Origin: Quillaja saponaria
Taxonomy: Eukaryota; Streptophyta; Magnoliopsida; Fabales; Quillajaceae
Reading direction: 5' to 3'
DNA length: 64,000 nt
Assembly: GCA_029379385.1 (NCBI GenBank)
Contig: CM055618.1
Span: 12,658,134-12,722,133, forward strand
Each line of letters starts with the position of its first letter. Position 1 is the first letter of the stretch. Positions 50,304 to 61,242 of this stretch are shown one piece after another. The notes under the pieces were generated by a model. The model saw only the letters and a program-made list of their open reading frames with translations, did no database searches and had not been told where the DNA came from. Position numbers and translations under genes: made by a program.

Positions 50304-52050
50304 TTATGAAAAATGTTTCTTTATTATTATTTTTTACTTAAGATTATGCCGCTTAATTGCTGGATGAATGTCGGAATTCAATTTTATGTAATAGACAACA
50401 AGAGACCGATATTCTTGATGAATACGTGATTCAATTTTATATATTTGAGATCACATCAAAAAAATTTATCAGTATTAAACCAGTAATAACCTTCAAATAT
50501 TTGAGGGAGAAGCTGATGATGTTATAATAGAGTGCTGTATGTGCACGCAAGGTTCAAAATTCAAAGTTACTTAGCAAATATTTATCTTCTTTAATACAGT
50601 GAAGCATTGAAATTTATCTTTTATTTCTAATTATTAATTAGGTAGAGTCTTATAATATTGGTGCTAGAAGAGGTCAGAGACACAAGATTTCAACCAAATT
50701 CAACTAATCTACCTCTTCTAAAAGTATTAGCAAAAAAAATAATATCCCACTTAAATTATCTTAAAATAGCTCTTTGTTTGATCCAAAGATTTTTATAACA
50801 AAAAAAAAAAAAAAAAAATTCTTTAAAAGAGGTTATCATTAAAAGAATAATAATAATAATAAAAAATTCTGTTTCATGAAGGGTATAAATATATACTTTA
50901 CAACCTAATGAATAATGGTCTTGCTCATGCTTTGTTAAAAAACCAAGAAAATTTCAAGCAGAATAAAGAGAGAGATGGATAAAAATCTAATTATGAGAAC
51001 AATATTTGTGTTGGTAACAATGGAGTTGACACCATTTGTGGTAGCAGCAGTGCAAGAAGAACATGGTCTTTTTCAGCTCCCAAACAGTGCCTTTTTGCAT
51101 GCTTTCTCTCTTGATTCATCCGTAGGGATGATAAGACGTTGTGCTACAAATTGTGTCACAGCTTGCAGAGTACTTCAATGCAAAACTCAATTTGGCAAAT
51201 GCATGAAAAGATGCTTAACTCAGGCCAAAGCCTAAGAAAATTTATTTATTATTTTTTTTTTCGAATTCAAAAGTTTATGAATATTGTACCAAGAATTATC
51301 TACATTAATTTGTATGATCTTTTCTCTAATCTTCTTGTTCCTGCAGCATGAAATATATATTAATTAATATGATTTTTTCCACCTTTTAATTTTTATAAAT
51401 GAATTATCTATGTTATAATTTTTAGTATTACATATTATCATACAAGAGTAATTAAAGCTATTAAGAACTTTGTCTTGTAATAAGAGAGAAGTCTAAACAC
51501 CTAAAGATTAGGCTATTTAATAAAATACTTTTTGTATTTAATTTTTTTAAGTGTTTTGAGAATTGTTAATTTATGGAGTTATAGAATCCAATATTTATTA
51601 TTGGTCTAACTAATAAGAATTCTGTCAAAAATAGAAGATCCGGTTCAAGAATTTCATATAACAAATGAGTAAAAGTATTCTTACATCTATAAACTATTTT
51701 TTTTCTTTTCGAAAAAACAACTCAGGTCATGGACTGACTAACTCATGTCAATCTTCCCTTGGATGCATACGCAATAAATCCCTTCATTTGTATTTTTAAA
51801 TAGTAGTATTATCCCACACGCTCTTGGACATGCTTTTATATTTTTTTTAATTTTAAGACAAATATATATTTTTTAAATTATCTTAAAAGAAAATTTTACA
51901 ATATCGTAAAAATTAAACCAAATAAATAATGATAAATTAGGATTATATGATCAATTTTCTTCTAATTTCATTGATTACACATGTAAAAGAATAAGGAGTG
52001 AATGAGAAAGTGAGACAATAAGAATGAGTAACTGATTTGGGAACAAAATT
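50304..52050. repeat. Duplicated block X, copy 3
   Basis: This copy is closest to X1. It contains the intact peptide gene at 50975, TATAAATA at 50884, and the 3' flank as far as gagtaactgatttggg near 52024-52039, where it is cut and joined to block Y2. It lacks the 37814-38605 insertion and everything corresponding to 38780-39730. Confidence 0.88.
50975..51235 (+). CDS. Secreted six-cysteine peptide, copy 3 (intact)
   Basis: This 86-residue intronless ORF is identical to the product at 36919 except Pro20 instead of Ser20 inside the signal peptide. The predicted mature peptide is therefore the same. Cysteines lie at 56, 60, 64, 69, 76 and 80. The gene keeps an unaltered TATAAATA box 91 bp upstream. 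Near-identity of the two genes with their flanks implies recent duplication or gene conversion. Function unknown. Confidence 0.68.
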   Translation: MDKNLIMRTIFVLVTMELTPFVVAAVQEEHGLFQLPNSAFLHAFSLDSSVGMIRRCATNCVTACRVLQCKTQFGKCMKRCLTQAKA

Positions 52051-52054
52051 AACC

Positions 52055-53160
52055 ACTCGAAGAGCCCAAAAAGAATTTTCAAATAGCTAGCTGACATTTT
52101 ACTATACGTAATCGTGCAAGTTGGAGAGAAAGTGTCACCCAGCACAGAATTTTTTTTTTTTTTTGGACACTTTGATCAAACAATTAATACTGAATTGATC
52201 ATATAACTGGTGTCAATTAATAAGGTTGCGCATTACCTTGTCGTGGGGCTTTATGTGCTGTTCGAAATGTGTAGTCTATAACCCTTTCATATGAAATAAT
52301 GGGTGCATTAACTTTCTTTACTTTTAGGATAGAAGTTAGGTACCATGGATTGTAGGCTATGAAGTATAAGGTGGAGAATGACCTACACTGTGCATAGTTT
52401 TAATTGTAGATACTTTTGGTTATTCTTAAGTTCATGACCAACTTCATAGTTTTAATCCCCCTTTCTTCCTGTAACTCCTTTTCCAAGCAGTTAGAAGAGC
52501 CCAAAAAGAATTTTCAAATTAGGTAGCTCATACTATACTATACGTAATCACGCAAAGTTGGAGAGAAAGTGTCAACCAACACAGATTTTTTGTTTGGACA
52601 CTTTGATCAAACAATTGATACTGAATTGGTCATATAACTGGTGTCAATTAATAAGGTTGCGCATTACCTTCTTGTGGGACTTTATGTGCTGTTCGAAATG
52701 TGTAGTCAGTAACCCTTTCGTATGAAATAATGGGTGCATTAACTCTCTCCTTTACTTTTAGGATAGAAGTTAGGTACCATGGATTGTAGGTCTATGAAGT
52801 ATGAGGTGGAGAATGATCTACACTGTGCATAGTTTCAATTGTAGATATTTTTGGTTATTCTTAAGTTCATGACCAACTTCATAGTTTTAATCCCCCTTTC
52901 TTCCTTTCATCAGAAAAGAATATTGATCCTGATCTCAACGTAATAAGTACTCTATTAATGACACCAATATTTGAAGAAGGGAAGCATCCTTCAATGATAT
53001 CAATGTCAAATTTTCATGATGACACGTGTTGTTTTAAATAACTCTTTAAATATTTTTAATGCTTATAATATTAGTCACCTCCTCAAAAACTCTCCTCAAA
53101 AATTTGAATCCATAAAATTGTTTTTATTCTTCATCCTAACAGCTATATAATGGCATATTC
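52055..53160. repeat. Duplicated blocks Y2 and Y3 in tandem
   Basis: Y2 (52055-52470) and the left part of Y3 (52465-53160) are head-to-tail copies of 35461-36150. The join reads ctttcttcct then gtaactcc; cttcct is present at both parental positions (35460s and 35890s), so it is a microhomology junction. Y3 resumes after the solo LTR at 54878. No gene is contained. Confidence 0.9.
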
Positions 53161-54877
53161 TGTTAGTAGTATGTCCTAAAATCAATGACATGTGATGTTG
53201 TGATATATTATTTTATGTATAATCTTATTCATATTATTAATAAATATAAGTGGCAAACATTATCGTGTATAAGTTATTAATTAACCATCACGAGCCCAAA
53301 AAATTAAAGTAATAGGAAATAAGCATCATGATGAGATCATGCTAATGAGATGTATTTCCTTTAAGCTTAATTCTTAAATATTCCTAATCATAAGATCACT
53401 AAGTAGGGCATTAGTGAATCCGGATAGATTAGTACATATCTAGTTGGCTTAAAGAGATGAGGGTGGCTGATCTCATAGTCACTTGCGTTTGAGATACTAA
53501 AACAGATATGTAGGTACTCATTAGAGAATGAGTTCGCTGAATTGACTCAATTGAGAACATCTATATGGAGTTTCTCTACATGTCCATAAGTAGTTCTTAT
53601 GCTACAGTTGTGCAAATAATCCTTTGACTTGAGATATCATAGTTATATTGTTTGTACGTTATTATACTTTCATACTATTTCTGATTCTATTAATGAGTCA
53701 TCTAAGAAATAGTAATTGGGTATAATCACTTGCATATGGAAATATGTGAATGCTCAATAAAGAATCTATCACTCTTAGTAAAAAGAGAGAATGTCATATG
53801 TGGTCTATAAAAAGATTTAACTTAAAGTTTATGGCCATAGCAGAGTGGATATTAAAATATGAGTTTTAAATTTTTCCAATGAAGTTATAATCTTAAGATT
53901 AGACACATATGATTAAATTTAGGGTTTGATATTATTTCCATACCCAAATAGATTTAATCGGGATATTGCGTGATAGAAGAATTGAATTGCATGGTAACTG
54001 TTAGCAGAAATGTTCAAAAGGTTCACAGCCATATTCATACTATTATGGGTAGTCATCATGTGCTGCTAGGCACCAATATTGACTTGTAGGAAATCCTGAT
54101 AATTAATTAATTAATTAACCTTAATTAAAGGGTGAATTAAAAAGAGTTTTAATTTAAATAATTAGAATGAATTCTAATTTAATTGGACAGGATCCAGTAA
54201 TAAATATGTAAAAGTTACATGCCTACTGCCATCATTAGTTTGAACCTAAGGGGTCACACACAAAATGACGATATTCAACTAAGGAGAGTTTTGGGACAAT
54301 CATGTAATTATTACAGTTTGTTAGACATTAGATTTAATTATGATTAAATCTTAATGTTAGCATAATCTCTAATGTGTTAGGATTGTCCAATACATAAAGA
54401 GGTGGCTAGTCTTTATATATATAAGACTTAACAAACTAAAAAGAAATAGAAAAGAAAAATAATTGTATGTACTATACAGAGAGCCAAAATTTCATATGAT
54501 AGATTTTAGGTTAATGAGAGTTTCTAAAATTACAAGAGAAATTCGGTAACTTGTGCTAGCACACAAGGAATCCCTTGATAACCCCTTTCATCTTCAAGCA
54601 TGAAGATTATTAGTTGGATTCGTTCGTGTGGATACACTTAGAGACGGGACACCAGTGTCATTGTTGTGCTCTTGATGAATCAATGAAGGAGTGAACACCG
54701 ATCAAAAATATGACGAAAGAATTAAAAGCCTCGGAGGTACACAGTTCTTTACTTGTTTAATTTTTAAACTATAATTATGATCTTTAATATAATCATAAAG
54801 TGATTTCAGGTTAAAAGAATCAAAATTTTAAATTCTGTAACGCATATGATTGCCAAGTTTTACATTGATTCCTAACA
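53161..54877 (+). mobile_element. Solo LTR (family A, copy 1), 1717 bp
   Basis: The sequence starts TGTTAGTAGTATG and ends CCTAACA, the inverted TG...CA termini of an LTR. It is flanked by the 5-bp target duplication tattc (53156-53160) / cattc (54878-54882). The paralogous block Y1 reads straight through (ggcatattcgtgttagag near 36146), giving the empty site. A TATA-like run lies at about 54413-54422. No internal retroviral domains adjoin it, so the element was reduced to one LTR by recombination. It is highly similar to 61243-62943. Orientation is inferred from the position of the TATA word. Confidence 0.92.
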
Positions 54878-55902
54878 CATTCATGTTAGAGTATTTTAAG
54901 TAGAGATTTGTTAATTAATTATTAATTTGTAGTCATCCAAGAAAACTTCAATTAGTTTGATGGTATCCAATTTACCCTTCAAACCTCGAAGGGTGAAGTT
55001 GAATCCAACGAACCAAATTAAGCTAGGAGCTAGCAACTACAAGAAATAATTTTTCATTGATTATTTTAAGATAAAATCTTTTTGGCTTGATCATTCCCAT
55101 TCATTTAAATGATAGTACACAATCGCCTCAAAATATTACCTTAGTGAAATGATATTTAAATTTAAACCCATGCATCTCATTTTCTTAATCCTAAATTCGA
55201 ATATGTTGATTCTCATTTACGGATTGATGTGAAAAGCACCCAAAAAAAAAATTATAAAATATATTTCTTTATTATTATTTTTTACTTAAAATTATGCCAC
55301 TTAATTGTTGGATGAATGTCAGGATTCAATTTTATATAATAGACAACGAGAGATCGATATTCCTGATGAATACGTGACTCAATTTTATATATTTGAGATC
55401 ACATCAAAAAATTTATCAGTATTAAACCAGTAATAACCTTCAAATATTTGAGGGAGAAGCTGATGATGTTATAATAGAGTGCTGTATGTGCACGCAAGGT
55501 TCAAAATTCAAAGTTACTTAGCAAATATTTTCTTCTTTAATACAGTGAAGCATTGAAATTTATCTTTTATTTCTAATTATTAATTAGGTAGAGTCTAATA
55601 ATATTGGTGCTAGAAGAAATCAGAGACACAAGATTTCCACCAAATTCAACTAATCTACCTCTTCTAAAAGTATTAGCAAAAAAATAATATCCCATTTAAA
55701 TTATCTTAAAATAGCTCTTTGTTTGATCAAAAGATTTTTATAACTTAAAAATAAAAAATAAAAAATCTTTAAACGAGGTTACTATTAAATAAATAAAAAT
55801 CTATTTTCATGAAGGGCATAAATATATACAACCTAATTAATAATGGTCCTGCTCAGGCTTTGTTAAAAAACCAAGAAAATTTCAAGCAGAATAAAGAGAG
55901 AG

Positions 55903-56109
55903 ATGGATAAAAATCTAATTATGAGAGCAAAATTTGTGTTGGTAACAATGGAGTTGACATCGTTTGTGGTAGCAGCAGTGCAAGAAGAACATGATGGTCT
56001 TTCTCAGCTCCCAAACAGTCCCTTTTTTCATGCTTTCTCTCTTGATTCATCGGTAGGGATGATAAGACATTGCACTACAAATTGTGTCACAGCTTGCAGA
56101 GTACCATGA
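55903..56109 (+). pseudogene. Secreted cysteine peptide, copy 4, truncated by the same deletion
   Basis: The ORF encodes 68 residues. It has the same 28-nt deletion as copy 2 at the same position and again ends RVP, keeping three cysteines (CTTNCVTAC). It has its own changes: Ala-Lys for Thr-Ile near the start, an inserted Asp in EEHDGL, and Phe for Leu in the spacer. The shared deletion means copies 2 and 4 descend from one truncated ancestor. The TATA position reads CATAAATA. Probably a decayed family member; a short secreted product cannot be excluded. Confidence 0.7.
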
Positions 56110-57021
56110 AAAGGTGCTTAACTCAGGTCAAAATCTACGATTTTATTTTTTTTTCTAATTGAAAAGTTTATGAATATTGTACCAAGAATTATCTACGTTA
56201 TTTTGTATGATCTTTCCTCTAATCTTCTTGTTCCTGCAGCAGGAAATATTTATTAATTAATATGATTTTTCCGCCTTTTAATTTTTATAAATGAATTATC
56301 TATGTTATAATTTTTAGTATTACATATTATCATACAAGAGTAATTAAAGCTATTAAGAACTTTGTCAAATATTAAGAGAGAAGTCTAAACACCTACATAT
56401 TAGGCTATTTAATAAAATACTTTTTGTATTTAATTTTTTTAAGTGTTTTGAGAATTGTTAATTTATGGAGTTATAGAATCCAATACTTATTATTGGTCTA
56501 ACTAATAAGAATTCTGTCAAAAATAAAGATCCAGGTCAAGAATTTCATATAACAAATGAGTAAAAGTATTCTTACATCTATAAACTATTTTTTTCTTTTT
56601 GAAAAAACAACTCAGGTCATGGCCTGACTAGCTCGTGTCATTCTACCCTTGGATGCATATGCAATAAATCCCTTCATTTGTATTTTTAAATAGTAGTATT
56701 ATCCCACACGCTCTTGCACATGCTCTTATACTTTTTTTAATTTTAATACAAATATATATTTTTTAAATTTATCTTAAAAGAAAATTTTAAAATATCGTAA
56801 AAATTAAACCAAATAAATAATAATAAATTAGGATTATATGATCAATTTTCTTCTAATTTCATTGATTGAACATGTAAAAGAATAAGGGGTGAATGAGAAA
56901 GTGAGACAATAAGATTGAGTAACTAATTTGGGAGAAAAATTAAAATTTATTTAGTACTAGAATTGTGTTAGTATTGTTCTTTCTACCAAAAAAAAATAAT
57001 AATAATAAAATAAAATAAAAT

Positions 57022-57132
57022 AATTACCTACTACTAACACAATTTTGTTTTTTTTTGTTTTTGGGTAGAAAGTTTTCTTGTATTGTTCTTTCTACCAAAA
57101 AAAAAAAAGAATTGTGTTAGTAGTAGGTAATT
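57022..57132. repeat. Perfect 23-bp inverted repeat (fold-back)
   Basis: The word at 57022-57044 (aattacctactactaacaca and three more bases) is repeated in perfect inversion at 57110-57132, with 65 bp between. A second pair of inverted words (tctaccaaaaa and tttttgggtaga-like) lies nearby. X1 lacks the structure at the matching position (about 38800-38835). Confidence 0.9.
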
Positions 57133-57295
57133 ATTTTCTCTTTTAAATTAAATTTTGTTGTTAAAAAAATCAAAAGCTTTCAATGTGAAAAGAAAAAAAG
57201 TTGAATACCTGATATTATATATAGAAGTATGGTTTTGGTTTTTTGATCATATATGTATTATAATTTTTTATTGGATAAACAGGATAAAACGCTAA

Positions 57296-57810
57296 GCTTC
57301 CATTTGGATGGAGGGGAATGGAGGGAGAGAAAAAGAGAGAAGAGAGTAATGTAAATTTTCTTTGTTTCGGAGTTTTTTTTTTTAATGGATAGAGAGAAAA
57401 TGGAGGGATACGTGTATCCCTCAAAACCTCAAAATTTTAATTCATCTAAATTGGGAGGATTTAGAAGGAGAGGATAAGTACCTTATTTTTTTTTTACTGT
57501 AGTGCAAAATATACTCTTATCATTCTCATTGAATATCTGCTAATACCCAATTAAAATATTTTAAGGACAAAATAGTAAAAATATGAATATTTTATCATCT
57601 CCCCTCATTTATCCCCAAATCACAAATAAGAAGTATACACTATCCTTTCTCCCTAACTCCCAAATAAAAAATGTACATTATCCTTTCCTCTCATTTTATT
57701 TTTTTTAACTTTCAAATGAAAAAAAAAAATGATAAGTGCCAATTTTCATCCACTTTCCTTTCTTTTCCTCTCCTATCCTCTCTTTTCCCTTCAAACTCTC
57801 AAATAGACCG
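57296..57810. mobile_element. PIF/Harbinger-like MITE, 515 bp
   Basis: The insertion is flanked by the 3-bp duplication TAA (57293-57295 and 57811-57813). The paralogous site in X1 (cactaaaagttaag near 38992) is uninterrupted. The left end GCTTCCATTTGGATGGAGG and the inverted right end CGGTCTATTTGAGAGTTTG are imperfectly inverted. Both lead into purine-rich (read inward) stretches, as in Tourist-type elements. No coding capacity. The TAA duplication and a TTTGG-containing end support PIF/Harbinger. Confidence 0.8.
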
Positions 57811-58438
57811 TAAAAGTTAAGAAACAAATTACATAACAATTTAGGAGTTGCTCTCTTCAAATTATTTTGCAAGAAAGAAAAGTAATGATAAGTTTTACTT
57901 TATTATCTATTATTCTCAATAAGTCTTGTAATAAGTTTACAAAAATTTTAGTTATAATTTTTTGTGAAATAAGTAATAAATTTTAAATTGAAACATTTTA
58001 TAAAACTTTTAATCTTATTATTTATATTTAATTTGTAGATTAAAATTTTAATTAATTAAGTAAACTAATTTATAGAGATGCACATTGATATAGAAAACTA
58101 AAATTTATTATTTAATAATTAGTAAAAGAATAAAATATTTTAAAAATTAACGAGGTCTCTGTCATATTTATTAAAAAATATAAAAATAAAAATCTTATCT
58201 TCAAGAATAATTTTAGATATACATATATATATGGCACTTCTTCATATTTTACAATACAAATATTTATATTTAATAACTTTTTTCCAACAATAAAACTGGG
58301 TGGGGACCAAAAGCAAAAAGCAACAAATTTATGAGAGATCTGTTCTCTTTGTGGTCCAAGTTCACTTGGATTTCATTGATTAACTACGGTACATCTCAGT
58401 CAATTATAGACTGCACGGTAGTTATGAAATAACAAAAA

Positions 58439-58466
58439 GCTAATTAAATTTATTAGTTTAATTAGC
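58439..58466. repeat. 10-bp perfect palindrome arms
   Basis: GCTAATTAAA (58439-58448) and TTTAATTAGC (58457-58466) form a perfect stem with an 8-nt loop. It sits just right of block X4, in AT-rich DNA. Confidence 0.8.
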
Positions 58467-58526
58467 CAATTAGACGTTAATAATTAGCTCAGGATTTTAT
58501 CGACCTGAATCAATTATGAATGTCTT

Positions 58527-59006
58527 TGTTAGAAATTTCATATGTGAGTTATTATTAATTATATAGTTTTGTTTTTAATAATGAAACGAGTTTAAGATTT
58601 GGACCATTTGAGATATGCTGGTAAAAAATCATATAGTTTATATGATCATTTAGGATAGGGTTTAAGCATACTTCTTATCTAATTCGATGTCTTATCTAAT
58701 TAGATGTGGATTGGCAGTAAGTATAGGTTGAGTGACTTTAGGAGTCTTTAATAGGAGGACTCTTAGAGTTTTATCTGATAATAAATAGTTAAATCATCTC
58801 TCCTCTCTCAACATGTGTATCTTGTCCCATTGAGAGTTGCTAGTAAATACAGAGAGTACAGAGAGGAAGACTTAGCTGTATAAGTATTCTACTGATGCGT
58901 GCTTGTTTGGAATTTCACATATCTGCTACTATGGCTCAATCAGGTACGCAGACTTTATTACTAATGTGTTCTAAATTTATATATAGGATCCTGTATAATT
59001 ATTACA
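58527..59006 (+). mobile_element. Possible 5' LTR of a decayed Ty1/copia element
   Basis: The sequence directly before the primer-binding-site-like word ends in ttattaca, an acceptable LTR end (CA). A possible start is TGTTAGAAATTTCATATG at 58527. The right edge is supported by the PBS; the left edge is a guess because the 3' LTR lies outside the window. Confidence 0.4.
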
Positions 59007-59008
59007 TG

Positions 59009-59021
59009 TGATATCAGAGCC
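59009..59021 (+). other. Copia-type primer binding site (initiator Met tRNA)
   Basis: TGATATCAGAGCC matches the usual plant copia PBS TGGTATCAGAGCC, complementary to the 3' end of initiator methionine tRNA, with one mismatch. It begins 3 nt after the presumed LTR end. Confidence 0.6.
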
Positions 59022-61242
59022 TAATCTACATAGATTTAGAACCCTGAAATTTATTTAACTGTCATAAAATAATATGATTTATTTAAGTCAGATTTTTAAA
59101 CTCAATGATCGAAACCTTAAATGTATGAAATTGAATTTCTAATGTTATGGGTTTTGTTCCAATTCAAAATATTTTGAATTTGATATATTATTTGTATGAT
59201 TTCATCAACTATAAGTTGAGAAATTTTTTAAAAATTGGGTTTGTCATAAAATTGAATTTTAATTTGTGGATTAGAAAAGTTATGATTTTATGTTGTTTTG
59301 CTCTATTATGATAATGGGTTTTGCCTCTAGCATGTTTTTATATTCATTAGAAACTAATGTGGAATCAAATAATTTTGGAAAATTCAAATTAAAACCCTTT
59401 TGATATATAGTTAGGGTTCATAGCATAATAATTTTAATTAATTGACATATTATCTTGATAAAATATGAAACTGGTAAAGATTTATTGTTAGAATACCAAA
59501 TTAAAACAAAACCCAGGCAAAACATTTGATAAATGGCATAAAATTGGGATGAAATTACAAACAGAAACCGATCAAGTTAACCAGACTGGAGGTTGAAGAA
59601 ACTTCAACCAGTCTTGAACGAAGCCTTGGCACTCTGGTGGTCTTTTTTAACTAAATTTTTTATGGTATTTTTTATTTAAATTTTCCAATTTTATGGTATG
59701 GTTAGATTTGAAAAATTATGTGCATAAATTATAGTATTAGTATATGCTATTATGTTTTGTTTAAAACTAATATAATTGCACATATGTAATTTGAGGTTTA
59801 TTGGATTTACATGTTTTATGTGTTTTGAAACTAAAAACAGTTAGTACTCTCCTTAATTACAGATAAATATTATTGTACTCTCATGTTTTTAAAACATATG
59901 TTAGTAGAAATTTTTGTTTTGATTCAATTTTGTTTAAAGTTTGCAACATGCATTAAGTAATCATTTGAGATTCTTTTGAATATTATTTCAGTTAAGAAGG
60001 ACAAATTGGAGTAATTAAATTTCCCAGCTTGAGAAATCTTATAGGTTTATATAAGTGGTTGCCACCAAAGTGATCTATCTGTATAGATTTGTGAGTTTTT
60101 TGAAAGCTATAGTACGAGATGTTTCTTAAATTATTGTATATAATTTCTTGCTTAAATGAGGTTATTATATATTTTAATTTTGAAAAATACATAAAACATA
60201 TGGTTTGGGGTATACCGGCCTAGAAGGTTTATTTGCCCAAAGGGGATAGACTTTTCTAAAGCTATGATACTTTAATTTGGGTTTCGTGGGTTGATCATGA
60301 GATCCCAATAGCATATTTCATTTTTTGCCCAAAGAGGAGTTTGTAATGATGCACTTTGGATTCATGTAAAATAAATTCGTATTCTTGATCATTTAATACT
60401 CATTTTGATTGACATATTGCATTCTTAGCTTAGAAGATTTATTTGCCCAAAGGGGATGGACTTTTTGAAACCTGGGATGCTCTCATGTTTCGATTTCATG
60501 GGTTGAAGTGAAATCCTAATGGCTTGTTGCATTCTTGCCCCAAAGGGGAGCTTGCAATGATGCCTTTTGGAATCATAAAGAATAAGTCTTATTTTTGTTA
60601 TTAATTACTCTGATTCTTCGGCATGTTGCATTATTTTATTTTGAATAATCACATTTGTTATTAGCATTGATACTTAGAAATAAGTTTCTAGAAAATGAGA
60701 GAAATTTAATAGGCTAAGCCTTATCCACCTCAAAATGTCTTTTTATTAATACCTCATGAGTGATTTGTTTGAAACTAAGAGTGACTTTTAAGTTTCTTAG
60801 TTCAAACGTAGTTTTAGCAAGTACCTTTATGGTAAGTTGAAACATACTTATCATAAGAAATCTCAAGATGCTAAAAGGTATGGTAACGATCAAAATCTAA
60901 TGTGGGTGAGTCTAAGTCTATCATGAAAATGGACCTAATGTGCTTCTAGTGAAGTACGAGAGGTTATGTGAATGTATATTGCCTTAAATTCATGTATTAG
61001 TTATAAAACCAAGAAATATGTTTACAAGGAACCTAAGTGAATCAAAGGTAAAACCTTTTATTCTGGAATGACGTCAAAGTAGATTCATTGGAGTAGTCTT
61101 TTCATGACTCGAAAGTCATTCTAAACATGTAGGTGCAATTTGATTTTAATTTCCTCGCTAGGTAAAATGGTTATTTTATTTCTGATTTTGGTAATTTTAA
61201 AGTTCAAATGCTTTAAATTTTAAAATTTTTGGTGGATGTGTT
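59022..61242 (+). mobile_element. Leader / former gag region of the copia element, non-coding
   Basis: About 2.2 kb between the PBS and the nested LTR holds no frame I can recognise as gag or protease. It contains four spaced copies of a tgcccaaagggg word (60219-60640). The rest is AT-rich and decayed. Placement in the copia element is inferred from order: LTR-like end, PBS, this stretch, then pol remnants after the nested LTR. Confidence 0.45.
60219..60640 (+). repeat. Diverged 210-bp tandem repeat with four GCCCAAAGGGG words
   Basis: Two diverged copies (60219-60428, 60429-about 60640) start ccTAGAAGg/ctTAGAAGa followed by tttatttgcccaaagggga. Within them the word tgcccaaagggg (or a one-base variant) starts at 60234, 60326, 60444 and 60536. 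The spacings of 92, 118 and 92 bp suggest an underlying half-unit. It lies in the copia leader region. Confidence 0.82.

Larger units (their letters stand above)
54965..58380. repeat. Duplicated block X, copy 4
   Basis: This longest downstream copy contains the truncated peptide gene at 55903, a 23-bp fold-back (57022-57132) and a MITE (57296-57810). It ends near 58380 with gtggtccaagttcacttgga, matching 39650-39730 in X1. It keeps about 270 bp upstream (54960-55228) that X1 lacks. Confidence 0.88.

Noticed and set aside
57215..57424. Minus-strand ORF of 69 residues
   Set aside because: It crosses the left edge of the MITE insertion and is absent from the sister block, so it is a chance frame.
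59992..60192. Minus-strand ORF in the copia leader
   Set aside because: AT-rich chance frame with no matching domain on the strand opposite to the element.
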